From Nymphaea colorata (taxonomy: Eukaryota > Streptophyta > Magnoliopsida > Nymphaeales > Nymphaeaceae): a DNA stretch of 64,000 bases. The notes below the pieces were generated by a model, which ran no database searches, had not been told where the DNA came from, and saw only the letters and a program-made list of their open reading frames with translations. The first letter of the stretch is position 1, and the number at the start of each line of letters is the position of its first letter. Positions 23,980 through 35,515 of the stretch are shown here, piece by piece. The translations under genes were made by a program, and so were the position numbers. Where the stretch lies: assembly GCF_008831285.2 (NCBI RefSeq), contig NC_045145.1:12582802-12646801 (forward strand). The letters run 5' to 3'.

Positions 23980-25290
23980 CTATGTCTGGTTCGAATTTGA
24001 ATCAGTTTCCATGGGCGTACAACCTGTTTGCTTGAATTTCTCCTTTGGTTTTGAATATGAGAAACTGGCATTCTCCCGAAATCTTTCATCATTGTGAAGA
24101 GGCATTTTTGTTGCTTGTCCGATTGGCTTTGCTCTTAATTTTCTGGAATTCTGATTTATTGCTCGAGCCTTATCAAGATGTGTTTTAGTTTCTTGACTCT
24201 TGTGGCTGATTTGATTTTCTGCCATATTAGTTATGCCTGATTTCCTGCAGTTATGATCCACGCCTGATCTCCTGGAGTTATGAACCGTTGAAGACGCACC
24301 TGATTTTCTGGAGTGAGCTGGTGTGTTATCGTCCCCCTCAACCGAAGGGAAGGTTGCATATGTAAGCCAAGATGTTGAATCGTTGCTGAGACAATGGTTT
24401 GGTAAAAAGATCTGCAAGCTGACCTTTGGTTGTGACGAACTGAGTATTCATATTTCCCAGTGCAACTTGTTCACGAACAAAATGATAATCGAGTTCCAAA
24501 ATGTTTCATATGTGAATGAAAGACTGTTTTCATAGTGGTACGTAGTGCCGAAATGTTGTCACTCAATAGAATTGGAGCTTTGGAGAGGTAGACACCGAGA
24601 TCTTGTAAAATAAAGGTAAGCCATTTAATTTCAGCAGCAGCTCCGACGAGGGCCCGGTATTCAGCTTCACAGGACGAGCAAGCAATAGTCGGTTGTTTCT
24701 TAGAGCTCCTAGATATTCAATTTGAACCAAGAAATAAATGTGCAGTATCCTGAAGTCAATCGGCGTGTATCTGGACAGCCCACCCAGTCTACATCAAAGT
24801 ACGCTCGGAGAGTCAAATCTTGGGATTTATTGAGACGAGCCTCAAACATATCGTATAAAGCGTTTCTAGATTTGAAAATGCTTCATCGTTGGGGCATGCA
24901 AGAATTGACATGCAAAATTTACTGTATAGGAGAGATCTGGCCGTGTAAGGGTCAAGTATTGAAGTGCACCTACAAGGCTTTAATATGTAGTAGCATTGGA
25001 ATAAGGAGGATCAATTTCCTCAGGAGATTTGGAACCAATAGTAATAGGTGCGCTCACTATTTTACATTGTTGCATTTGTGCTCTAGAAATAATGCCTTGA
25101 GCATATCTAGACTGATTCATAAACAAGCCATTGGAAGTTCTTGCAACTTGAATTCCCAAGAAGTAATTCAGATCACCCAGATCATTCATAGCAAATTGTT
25201 GTTTGACGGTGACGAGGAATGACATTATAAATGAATGTGAATTTCCTGTAAGAATGATATCATCAACATATAGTAATAGTGATAAATTTT
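23980..25290 (-). pseudogene. Ty1/copia remnant: RT catalytic region and RNase H
   Basis: Minus strand. 25,259-25,270 encodes YVDD followed by IILTGN, the copia reverse transcriptase active site. It continues FAMNDLGDLNYFLGIQVART and SRYAQGI to about 25,000. Further on, 24,640-24,700 encodes CEAEYRALVGAAAEI, the conserved copia RNase H start, followed by LSDNISAL. Frame breaks occur between and within domains. After RNase H an open frame (23,980-24,417) holds a diverged internal repeat of NSRRSGV / NCRKSGI phrases and has no known domain. The upstream RT half, integrase and gag are absent: the homology ends near 25,290 beside a GC-rich island. No LTR pair was established. Confidence 0.85.
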
Positions 25291-26508
25291 AGCCCATGAT
25301 GCACTCCAGTGGATCCGGTAGAATTTGGTGGCAGCATATGCTGAAATCTAAATTGTTTCTCTTCCCCTTACTTGACCCGAATTGATGTGGTATGTTAAGT
25401 TGTGGGCTAGTCATACTCTTTGGCCAGCTCAGTAGTCTTGGCCCATCTGTTCACCTCACACTGGTTGCCCCCTTACCTTGGTATGAGGTGGTTCTCTCAA
25501 AACTCAAGGAATTCATGATGGGGCCATTGGTTCCCAAGTCGTATATGGTCACCCTTTCACCACCCTCCTCAAGGATCCTACTTATTCTTTCAAGGAGGTC
25601 GGAGGAATCCTTGCTGAATCGCTTTAGCCGACGACTGTCAAGTGTCAAGTTCAATGCCTGGTCCCCATCCAACAAAAATAAACAGGCTTGCATGGAGCTG
25701 TCGACCCTACACCCTATTTTCCTAATGTTTGTAGGCAGCGCCGAAGGGCCCTCCTGTGTTGACCCCCATTTGAGCCCCCTGCTTGAGCAGACCCACCCTC
25801 AATGAGCCAAATTGCTCCAGCAGTGCCGACATATCCTTTTACATTCACTGCAGTTGCTGGGGTCTCCTTGGTAGGCGTTGTCCTCACAGCCAGGCACAAA
25901 ATAGAGATAGAGAGTGTGGGCTGCCCACAGTTTGCCTTTAACAGGCTGCTTGTGCGACGGAAGAGGTAACAATCACACCTCTGCCCTCTCCTTTGGCAGC
26001 TCTGGAAGAGCCACTGGTTCAGCTTCTTCTAGCAGGTTGTTGGCTGCTTGCACTCATGTAGTCGCCCCCATTTGGCTCTACACGTGACGCACTGGCCGTG
26101 CTTGAAACGTACTTGCCTTTCCTTAGGAGACAAGTGTTGTAATCACTGGTTGAGGGCATTCCTTGGGTCCACTGGTGGCAGAATGCCCTCCTTGGTTGGT
26201 ATGCAGTCGCTGGCCCTGGATAGCATGGGCAACATCAACTGCATTTTTTGCTTGAAGAGACCAACCTAGGTTCTCTTTTCCCATTCTAGCTTGAAAGTCA
26301 GGGCAGTGTCCTGCCAGGCGTGAGTCTAGTTCTCCTCCTTTGTCCTGGCACCTTCATGCTTTGAGCGTGTGCCAGAGAGTCCACTGCGTCATTGCCACCA
26401 AGTTCTGCCGAAGGTTCAGTTCTCTCCAATGCTGGCCGCATGGCAATTGCAGCCTCCTGGTCTGGGTACTCTCCCTAGTGGCATTGTGCACCCTGACCCC
26501 CCATTGCG
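25291..26508. other. GC-rich segment, host of the TRIM insertion
   Basis: Composition is CCTTGG/GGCAG-rich, unlike the AT-rich flanks. Open frames (plus 25,392-25,805; minus 25,451-25,693) give no recognisable domain. The segment resumes after the TRIM at 26,968 (TTGCACATTGGCC). Possibly an old non-autonomous LTR element or captured DNA. Confidence 0.35.
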
Positions 26509-26699
26509 TGTAACAACCCAGAAGTTTAGTCCTGTATCGAAGATTGTGAGGAATCTTCAAGGGCTTATAAAAGGAGGCCATTGATAAGAAGATTGTCCTG
26601 GTTCCTAGCCTTTTTCAGGTTGGAGCCAAAATTGCTAGGGGGCGGGTCGGGATCCGCCGAACCAGGGGCCCGAGCCCGGGAGTGGGTTGGGTTGTTACA
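26509..26699 (+). repeat. TRIM 5' LTR
   Basis: 191 bp, TG...CA bounded, with inner phrases GAAGTTTAGTCC, TCTTCAAGGGCTTATAAA and GGCCATTGATAAGAAGATTG shared with the 3' LTR. About a dozen or more differences are visible, so the insertion is not brand new. Confidence 0.92.
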
Positions 26700-26700
26700 G

Positions 26701-26713
26701 TGGTATCAGAGCC
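26701..26713 (+). promoter_or_regulatory. Primer-binding site of the TRIM (Met-tRNA type)
   Basis: TGGTATCAGAGCC, complementary to the 3' end of plant initiator Met tRNA, one base after the 5' LTR. This is the standard spacing for plant LTR elements. Confidence 0.92.
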
Positions 26714-26776
26714 GGTTTCAACACTCGGACCTGGGGTCCCACACGCGCGGACGCGTGTGCCTTAAGGGAGGTGGAT

Positions 26777-26967
26777 TGTAACACCCCAGAAGTTTAGTCC
26801 CATATCAAACATTGTGAGGAATCTTCAAGGGCTTATAAAGGGAGGCCATTGATAAGAAGATTGTCATGGTTCCTAGCCTTTTTCAGGCTGGAGTCAAAAC
26901 TGCTAGGGGGCAGGTTGGGATCTGCTGCACCAGGTGCCCCAGCCCGGGAGTGGGTCGGGTTGTTACA
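26777..26967 (+). repeat. TRIM 3' LTR
   Basis: 191 bp, same length as the 5' LTR, preceded by purine-rich AAGGGAGGTGGA (26,764-26,775). Confidence 0.92.
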
Positions 26968-27277
26968 TTGCACATTGGCCACCGTCATCTGGTTCGACAA
27001 GGCATCCTTTTCTTTGACCTATTATTCCATGTCGATGGCACTATCTTCAATTTCTCCAATGCAGAATCTACAACCCACAATAAGCAAAATGGAAAAAGAT
27101 TACAGAAAACCGGTTTTCACAATCATCGTTCTCCCAAGTGGCACATGTAGAACTCGGAATACAAACCTGATGCATTTGATTCCCGAAATTTGATAACAGA
27201 GATGATAGCTGAAAAATGACTTTCTTGAGGTGACCAGATAAACAAGAAGAAACATAAATATACAGCTGAGAGCATAC

Positions 27278-27369
27278 TTATCAAGCTTTGCATCTTTTGG
27301 CACAAGACCTAGATCTGCTTGCACTACACTTTCCTTTCCATAGCACACTCTTTCAGAACATGATTTTGT
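27278..27369 (-). other. Candidate exon of an unidentified minus-strand gene
   Basis: On the minus strand a strong pyrimidine tract, CCTTTTTCTCTTTTTATCATTAG, precedes a 92 bp open segment and GTATGC follows it. These are good plant acceptor and donor sites. The open frame reads TKSCSERVCYGKESVVQADL then GLVPKDAKLD. A second short open segment with splice-like borders follows at about 27,150-27,220. The protein family is not recognised. Chance or a decayed gene cannot be excluded. Confidence 0.3.
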
Positions 27370-28523
27370 CTAATGATAAAAAGAGAAAAAGGAATAGCAA
27401 CAATAAACATATATCAAATGCTCTTGAGATATTTAAACAACAAAAGTCACACTCGTTCAGAAGAAACGTCAATGAGCTCACCTGCTTTAAGGTCCTGGCA
27501 CCTTAAGAAAGGCTTCGAAAAGATTTTGAAGCAAGACACAAGAAAAGAGTTCAATAAAATAGCATAAAAGAAGACAGAAGAATTAAGAAACAGTCAACGA
27601 GGAACAAAAATTGTTGTCAATAAAAGAAGTGATGCTAAAATTTATTCCTAAATCTAATTAGTCAGCAAAAGATTCAAACGATTAGCTGAAACAAAAATAG
27701 GAATCATTTGTGAATCAGAGAAAGTTAAAAATTGTATTGTTTATGATAAAAAGGTAAAAGAGAAAAAACAAAAAATCAGAATATTGAAAATAATTAAAAA
27801 CAAAAAGGACATGTGATCTATATTGATTGAAAGAGGATTGATTTGGATCCATGGATTTCAGTACCATGAAATAAAGTATAATTCCAGCCAGGGTCATTCT
27901 TGAACGGCTCAAAATCATGTCAAATTGCTGAATAAATGTGATAACAGCAATAATAGTAGCAATATTTATTAATAAAAAAACCACTTAAATCAAACAAAGC
28001 CAACTTGTTCTTAGCTCACTAACAAATCACAGTATTATCTTGTCAGAGAGGCATTGTGATCACCACTGATTAATTTAACATTATAAACAGCACCAATATA
28101 TGGCTAGAATGCTGGATGCACATCATGTACTTAATAGGCAGCCAAGTTGGAGTAGAGAAAAACCAAGTAAGAACAAGACTGTCGTAAGTTAATGTGGGAA
28201 ATACACAATAACATAATGGAGATTGCAGACAAGAAGGAAATGAACTTCAAATTTACATGAATCGCTGAACATGTCCTGCTTGCAAGATACACCAGAATGA
28301 TGTCATTTGAAAGCAGAGACTAGAGAGTAAATAAGTAATTAGTTTGGGAAAAAAAGAAATTAACATAACACAAGAAGAAAAAACAGTTCTTTATGACCAA
28401 CTTAAGCATAAAATGCTTATTCATGTGCATATATTTCTAATAGAAGCACTAAATTGGCATGTGCTAGAGGAATGCAAAATGAGAAACCAATCGATGAACA
28501 TATTAACAATTAAAATCATCAAC
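27370..28523. other. AT-rich DNA, possible intron
   Basis: No repeat or gene recognised. It lies between two candidate minus-strand exons. A possible donor GCAG|GTGAGC on the minus strand lies near 27,480. Confidence 0.35.
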
Positions 28524-28583
28524 CTTTGAGCTGCATTGTCTGTCTCTTCATTATCTCTGCATTTTAGCTCGTTTTCATCAAGC
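28524..28583 (-). other. Candidate 60 bp exon, acidic peptide
   Basis: Minus strand: acceptor CTGACACTTCCTGCTTGGGCACAG (branch-like CTGAC) precedes an open segment reading LDENELKCRDNEETDNAAQ, followed by AAAG|GTTGAT as donor. A second acceptor (TTTTGATAATTGCAG) lies about 75 bp upstream at about 28,658, with another open frame (KVMDNFDDFGTNLYTAPDT). Family unknown. Confidence 0.3.
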
Positions 28584-28659
28584 CTGTGCCCAAGCAGGAA
28601 GTGTCAGGCGCTGTATACAAATTGGTGCCAAAGTCATCAAAATTGTCCATAACTTTCTG

Positions 28660-29384
28660 CAATTATCAAAAGAAAACAAAAAATAGTCATTGTCTAGCAA
28701 TATCAATCTTCCTTGTTTCCCAAAAACAGATAACATCATAATAAGACGATAAGGAATAAATTATCTAAAGCATAATTATTTCCAGTTAGTTAAAACACCA
28801 AGCACTTATTCACATTTGCCTCTGTTCTTGGGACCAGGGTTAGTATGGAATCGAGAGCGAGTAGAGAGACCCCTACAAATTTTCGGAAGTAGAAACCAAT
28901 AAATGAACTGTAAGTGACCCAAAAGTATATCACGAAGCAAACGAGAGCCAAAGTAGCAAGTTAAGAAACAACTAGCCAGCAAAAAATATAACTTATAAAC
29001 AATGATCAAACTTTAAAGTTTCAAACTCCAAACTTTTTGCATAATTAAGTTTTAAGCTTGGGCAAAGATTTATAAAATAGGGTTTGATTACATTAGGAGT
29101 CTAGATTTTACTGAAAAAAGAAGGTTGCATCAGTTGCCTGAATGGGAAGCACAGTTCTGGTCACAAGGGAAGCTGGCTTCTTTCTTTAAATAGTGCTCTC
29201 AAGACACTTCAAAAGCACCTTACTTTTGGCTTTCCAATGTCCAAGCGTCGTTCGTAATTCTGCTACTCCTGCTTGGGACCAGTTTCCAAACTCAGGTGTT
29301 GTCACATTGAGTGTGCTGGCCTTGAGGGACACTAAGAATGCTCAGTTACCACTCTTATCATGTTTAGCATGTATGTTTGTTCTG
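28660..29384. other. Non-coding DNA, possible intron
   Basis: No feature recognised. A short minus open frame at 28,806-29,009 is not supported. Confidence 0.35.
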
Positions 29385-29793
29385 CATGAATATATAGTAT
29401 ATGTCATACATAGTACGTATAAATCACATAGTTACCTACATGTTATATGTTAATGTATACAGATATTATAAATACACATATATCATATACATCATATATT
29501 TTATGTATTATATATATATTATACATTTACATATACGTTACATAGTAATATACTACATCTCTGATATCATATATACATTATATACAATTATATATAATAT
29601 TTATGTAATATACATATATAAAACTATAATAGTTATATGTACATATACATATAACTCTATACTATTTATGTCATATACTATAATATCATATACATACAAC
29701 TATATGTACACATTATATACACAATATATTACTTGTATTACATATATGTAATATATACATAAATTTATTATATATATATATATATATACATAA

Positions 29794-29833
<40 letters not shown>

Positions 29834-30226
29834 TATATATGTTACGTAATATATATATACATATATAATAAATTATGTATTGCATATGTAATATAACATG
29901 TTATAAAGTAAGTCACATGGGTGCACGAACTATGGTGGCGCACCGGCACCAATGCGGGTGCGGCCTGCACGTCACTCAACTCGATCAAACCTAATGGGAT
30001 GCTCCTGGCGGCATCTGTTATTCTTTTCTCTTGTTTTTTTCTTATTTGTCCTTCTCCTATCTTTTCCTCTTCTTTTTTTCCTTCCTCTCTCTCTCTCTCC
30101 TCCCCCCCCCCCCCATTTACTCTTTTTAATAAGACCTTGAATTTTGATGAGTTTAAGGTAAGCTTGATAAAAAATTTAAAACTATACATAAATAAAATTA
30201 CATATATAACAAACAATGTGTGTGTG

Positions 30227-30287
<61 letters not shown>

Positions 30288-30660
30288 CATAGATGCATAC
30301 TATATAACATAGTTACATACTATGGATATATACAAGTGTAATCATATTAATGTATGACATCATATATACATATACACATATATGTATAAACATATATATA
30401 AACATATTACATATATATGTATGTATATGCATAATATGTATAACATTTGAAACTATATATGTATGTACATATGTACTATTATATTATACTATAATATAAT
30501 GGTATATACATATAAGTGGAATATAATAAATATATCTATTATATATGTGATATGTGTATACTTATATAGTATGTGATATGTTAATATATGTATATAGATA
30601 TATGTTAACATATATACAATACATGTATGAAGTATATATTTTATAGTATACTGTACATAT
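29385..30660. repeat. 1.3 kb simple-sequence domain of TA/CA/TG repeats
   Basis: Almost all of 29,400-29,900 and 30,180-30,660 is built from ATA, TATG, CATATA words, with pure (TA)n(TG)n blocks at about 29,768-29,832 and 30,218-30,287. An island at 29,905-30,180 is normal in composition but ends in (CT)n and a 13-base C run (about 30,090-30,115). Open frames here (Tyr/Ile-rich) are artefacts. Confidence 0.9.
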
Positions 30661-30706
30661 CAACAAATGAATTTGAATGTGGACTGAAATATAAAATTAC
30701 TGGGAA

Positions 30707-30741
30707 CTTTGCCTCAGCAACCAGCTTATAGTGTTCAGGTT
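30707..30741 (-). other. Candidate microexon after a strong acceptor
   Basis: Minus strand: GCTAAC (branch-like), then TTCTTTCTTTTCCTC, then GCATATTGTGCAG is a textbook plant acceptor. The following codons read EPEHYKLVAEAK before AA|GTTCCC. It may belong with the segments at 28.5 and 27.3 kb. Confidence 0.25.
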
Positions 30742-31389
30742 CTGCACAATATGCGAGGAAAAGAAAGAAGAGTTAGCAAGGAAGCTACATTGCAATGAGA
30801 TGCACAGGCATAGCAGGTGAAAATATGTAAACAACCTATCTTTGTCACAATTCTCTCTAAACGTTCAGCAAACTCGTGTAAGAGCTGCTACTTATAGGTT
30901 TGCACGAGCATGGAGTCACATACATCAGTATGTACATGCAATTTTCAAGATTTTTCAGGAAAGCTTTGCCAAATATAAAATATAAGTAGAAAAAAATGTA
31001 ATAAAACAGCTGAGAAGATAACTCTAATTCTCAAGATTTTCTTGTTGGTTTGTTAACTACATATGGTTAAAATGGGAATTATACAATATACATGTAAAAA
31101 CAACTTGACCCTCTAAAAAACAGTTTTTAGTGGGAGGGGGTTTGCTTGACTCAAAATCATAATTAACTGAAGGAAGGCTTCTCAAAGAAACGTGGGTACC
31201 ATCCACAAACTAGGCCTCACTCAGTAGCCTATTTAGTTGGTTTCACATACATCCTTCTTGTATCACTAGGAACAAAAACTTATTCAATACACAAAAATAT
31301 GAAATAGTTAATATCTAAACATTGCACCATACACATCCACAGCAATGACAAACTAACTACCGTAAATATTTTATAAAGAAAAGTTCCAT
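30742..31389. other. Non-coding DNA
   Basis: No feature recognised. Confidence 0.4.
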
Positions 31390-31632
31390 ATGTCAACAGC
31401 ATCGAAGTTCAATGTGGCTACTTTAATTTGTCTCAAAGTGAAGAAGCCAGTTCGGAGGTCGAGTTTGCCAAGTTCTGCAAAAGTTGCATGTTTAGGTCAA
31501 GAAAATGGTGGGCTACATAGAAAGAAAATGAATGCCAAAGGCTGCAAAATAAGCATATGGGGTCATAGTCCAGCAGTCCAAGGAGGACTACTTGAAAATT
31601 CACTACAAGAACTAATGCAAACGGTGGGCTAG
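31390..31632 (+). CDS. Unidentified 80-codon open frame
   Basis: Starts with an ATG at 31,390. The first ~35 residues are Ser/Lys/Val-rich with few acidic residues (SSLPSSAKVACLG), which loosely resembles a plastid-targeting N-terminus. The rest (KGCKISIWGHSPAVQGG) is not recognised. A GTAAGT donor lies eight bases after the stop. Could be a first exon or chance. Confidence 0.2.
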   Translation: MSTASKFNVATLICLKVKKPVRRSSLPSSAKVACLGQENGGLHRKKMNAKGCKISIWGHSPAVQGGLLENSLQELMQTVG

Positions 31633-31963
31633 TGAATTGGGTAAGTTGACTTCACATGGTCAATGTTCACCAATGCACGAAGAAACATAAAAATAAAGGA
31701 CATCCGAAGTTAACTTTGTGCTGACATTACAAACTAATTTTAACAATGCAAATATATAAAGTTTGTGTTCTTATTCAACAGAAAAAAACAAGTCACAAAT
31801 GCAAAGCATACTCAAATACTATTTGATCGCAAATATTTTAAATACCAAATCAAAGACAACAAGGTCTTAAAGCATGTGATTGCATGATATAGAATTACCT
31901 CGTTCTTCTTGGCTATGCAAGATTACCCTGTTCTAGTTAGAACAAACTTGCGAAGACAACATT
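31633..31963. other. Non-coding DNA
   Basis: No feature recognised. Confidence 0.4.
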
Positions 31964-33260
31964 AACATGAAAATAGAAAAGGATCTTGAAACCACACTAC
32001 AGGAAAAGATGGATTCATCGATGCATGGGGAAAACTGACATTGATACCGACATCCAGTGGCAAATGTTGGTGAAGATTCATTTTTATCGATATTTAGACA
32101 AAAATGTTGGTGAAAATCAGCCTTCACAGATGCGTGGCATTATCAACGTCCAGTTTTTTTTAGTAGACATCCGTTTTACAAATGTCGCTAAAGAAGAAAA
32201 TTTTACTGACATCCATCACTGAATGTCGGTAGAAAGTAAATTGTACCAGCATTCACTTTGCATACGTCGATAAAAAGAAACTGGACAACCCTTTGAGATT
32301 AGTTGGAGAAATCAATTAAAAGATTGAATTAATTTTCTATATAATGCAAAGCCAGATTGGGAATCAATTCAACACATTTCCTTACACTCCAACAAAATAA
32401 CAATTGATAAAGAACAACATGACAACAACCCATCAAAATTGAACTCAAACTTCCCCCATACTTTTATGCATCAATTACATATTTTAGTGACCTTTTTAGC
32501 TGACAAGGCCACAAATGATGCAATTCTTGCATTAAACTTTATAGGGAATCTTGCATCCCTGGTGTTGGCGTTTAATGTTAGTGGAATTTTTTACTAGTAT
32601 TACTATAATAATCCAGTGCTTTTTGTCACTACTATAATTTATTGATTTAAAAAATAAAAACATGTTTCTAACGCTGGCTCAAAATTTCATAAAAGGTGAA
32701 ATAGCTGCTACCGAGTAGAATTTCATCACCTCAATAAGTTACCATTTTATCACTCAAAATTAACAAGAATATAGAAAAGGATCTTGAAACCACAATACAT
32801 AAAAGATGGATTCACCGACACATGGGTCAATACCAACATCGATAAATGTTAGTGAAGATTCATAGCAATGTTCAGAGAAAAATGTCGGTGAAAAATAGCC
32901 TTCACCAACGTGTGGCATTTTCGTCGTCCATTTTAACGTTGCTAAAAAGGGAACTTTTACCGACGTCCAGCATTGAACGTTGGTAAAAATTACTTGTACC
33001 GACGTTCATTTTGCAGACGTCGATAAAAAGAAACTAGTTTTACTGATGTGTGATCATGCTCGCGTGGGTGTAACTTCTCCTGGTGAAAAATTACTAGGTG
33101 TCTGCCCTGCATGTCGGTATCACCCTACTATTATCGACGTGTTATGTTCGGACGTCGCTAATGGCTGTTTCATAGACACGCTCTGGACGTCAGTAAAATA
33201 CCACACTGATTTTACTGATGTTTTTAAGTGCGGCCTTTACAGAAGTCTCTCACACGTCAG
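31964..33260 (+). mobile_element. CACTA-like DNA transposon end with subterminal repeats, internally duplicated
   Basis: CACTACAGGAAAAGATGG at 31,995 is the classic CACTA (En/Spm) 5' terminus. Inward, motifs such as ACCGACATCC, AATGTCGGTAG, ACCGACGTCC and GTCGATAAAAAG recur in both orientations, as subterminal transposase sites do. The block from 31,964 to about 32,285 is repeated at 32,762-33,040 (offset 798), including ATAGAAAAGGATCTTGAAACC outside the terminus; the second terminus is eroded (CAATACATAAAAG). No transposase and no opposite end were seen. Confidence 0.65.
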
Positions 33261-33891
33261 TAAAGGCTTCATATGACTTGTTAACTCCGCCCAAACCCTT
33301 CTTCTCATTCTTCTTCTTCTCTTTTTTCTTTTCTCTTCCCTCTTCTTCCCATTGGCAGTTACCGAGTTTTTTCAATGAGTGCAGGTGTTCACATCGTTTT
33401 TGGGTGACTAAAAAATAAAAAAGTTGGTTCCCCAATCTCCTTGCCAGGTTTTTCTATTTGTTGAACATCGGTTAAAGTTTTACTGACATCCAAAAAAATG
33501 TCTTTCGAAGCATAAAGTTGGCTTAGTTTTGATCTTTTCGGTTGGGTGCTTCACTTGTTTTTTTCTTTTAAAAAAAAAGTTAATGCAGTGTGAGATTGTT
33601 GCCTCCCTTCTGCCGTGGTGGTGAAACTCAGCAGGGGCTGCAGGCATTACTGATGCCACAAACAGGAGGTGATGAATTTCACACCAAAAAGAAATTGACA
33701 TTGCTACACACCTTTTGCAGGAAGGAGAAGACTTTGGTCTCCCCATTCTAGCACCCTGCTAGTGAATGGAAGGGGACAGGCCAGCCCCTATCAGTGAGGG
33801 ATGCAGTCTATGTAGGAAAGGGAGATAGTTCGACCACCTTGTTTGTCTTTTTAAATGGTTTAAAACAATAGGCTGCCTGATGTAAGGAAAT
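33261..33891. other. Unassigned sequence after the CACTA-like end
   Basis: T/C-rich at 33,295-33,350. A minus open frame at 33,480-33,746 is not recognised. It could still belong to the transposon. Confidence 0.35.
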
Positions 33892-34889
33892 CAGACAACC
33901 AGATTTCTTTATACGAGGTATGATGAGGGTATAGCGTAGAACGTAGGAAAATTGAAATCAGCCAGCTACTTCTATAATCAACTAGATGTTTATTTTTTTT
34001 AAATTTTGGTCACTAAAACTGTTGTAAAAAGTACATTCTGTGGCTAAGCAACTGGCTGTCATAAATAAAATTTTAGTAACATAAAATTAAAAATAGTCAT
34101 CCAGCTACTGAGGTAACCAAATCATAGATGGATGTTACATAAATATTAGCCACAGTTTAAATTATTCATGATATTTTTGGACAAATTTTAAAGTTTATCG
34201 TACAACATAAAAGTCTTCTATATAAGAATATGAAAACTAGAATTTGCTGGTTGTCAGGCTCTTTAAAAATACAATAAACGATGACTACAAATTAAATTGT
34301 TGCTAATGCCCTCATTGTTAAAGTTTATTTTTAGCAACATATTTTAATTATTTTAACATCCAAAAATATATGGCGTGCAGCTTAGAGGCAGATTGCGACA
34401 ATATACTGTCCAATGAATTTGACATACAAAATAAGGCAGTTTCGTGGAACAGTGTGTGTGTTATCTCGTGCCATGGATGTGCATTATTTTATGAGACAAA
34501 TTCATGACATAGTAACACTGTGTTAGTGTTGCCAAACATATCCTGATGGTCACTTGCTTGAAAACGTGTGGGGTACATGGCCATCTCGATGAATGAGCTT
34601 AGTAAAAGAATCGGAACATTAAGTGGTGTCCAATTCCCTTTCTTTTGGAATCGGCTGAATGAGGAAGCATAGTTATTTTGAATGTTATAATTGACCTAAG
34701 CAAAACTGAGCTGGCGGCAAACCAGTTTGATCCAGCTTGCTGATTCAAAAGTTTCATATGACATTTTCAAAACTATGTTTAACTAAATTTAATTATATAA
34801 TTCAATTTTGTATTTGTGAAAAAACTTTTTAATGGTTTAGCCTACTCATAAACCAATTCATCGAAATCATTGAAACAGCCAAGTCACTA

Positions 34890-35037
34890 AGAGGTTGCTA
34901 GGCAACAATAACACTTAATCTAATTCAAAGAATAGAGTAGATTCATAAAACACTTGTTATAGTGTTCCATGTATCTGTTGCATTTTTTAAGTAAGTCCAT
35001 AGGACAGTAACAAAGTGTTACTGTTGCCAAACTGCTC
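34890..35037. mobile_element. MITE family M2 (about 150 bp), copy in segment A
   Basis: Begins AGAGGTTGCTAGGCAACAAT and ends GTTACTGTTGCCAAACTGCTC, a worn inverted repeat of its start. It is the counterpart of the better kept 59,941-60,090. Confidence 0.7.
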
Positions 35038-35040
35038 ATA

Positions 35041-35467
35041 AGTGCCGCAACTTCTGCTGTTTTCATTTAGAAATCCATTTTTATATATAACAGTGGCCAT
35101 TCTGTCATTATTATGCATTTTAAAGTTCAACAGTTCACTTTGGCCTACTCTGAAGATGCTCTATCACAGCTCACGAGCCAGTGGGCATGGGAAAATCATC
35201 CAGCCAAAATCTCAAATGCCCCACTCCAGACTTACCTTTTCAAGGGACACACAAATCCAAACATTAACTTGACCCATGTATACCAGGTTTTTAAGTGAAT
35301 CATATAAGCCATCAGTTCCAAAACGATCAGATAGTGGAGATTAAGAGACAAATGTGAAACACAACTATTTTTTATTAGGCCAAAATGTCTCCTAAAAAGA
35401 TAAAAAAATTGTTTAGGTCTTCAAGAGGAAAGTTTGGTAGCTACTTGTTTTCCTCTCTCTCTCTCTA

Positions 35468-35515
<48 letters not shown>

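Larger units (their letters stand above)
26509..26967 (+). mobile_element. Complete TRIM (terminal-repeat retrotransposon in miniature), 459 bp
   Basis: Two 191 bp LTRs (26,509-26,699 and 26,777-26,967), each starting TGTAACA and ending TTGTTACA, flank a 77 bp interior. The interior starts one base after LTR1 with TGGTATCAGAGCC (26,701-26,713), the primer site matching initiator methionine tRNA, and ends in the purine tract AAGGGAGGTGGA just before LTR2. It has no coding capacity. Flanks TTGCG (26,504-26,508) and TTGCA (26,968-26,972) look like a 5 bp target duplication with one change. It depends on another element's proteins. The 5S-like A-box signature of Cassandra was not seen, so it is another TRIM family. 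Confidence 0.93.

Noticed and set aside
24722-25222. Plus-strand frame of 166 codons
   Set aside because: Antisense of the copia reverse transcriptase/RNase H, whose motifs (YVDD, YFLGI, EAEYRAL) are on the minus strand.
26701-26713. tRNA-like TGGTATCAGAGCC
   Set aside because: It is a retrotransposon primer site: only 13 bases, no cloverleaf, and directly after an LTR.
29401-30292. Several open frames of 60-124 codons rich in Tyr, Ile, Val and Cys
   Set aside because: They are translations of TA/TG/CA simple repeats and a C/T-rich tract.
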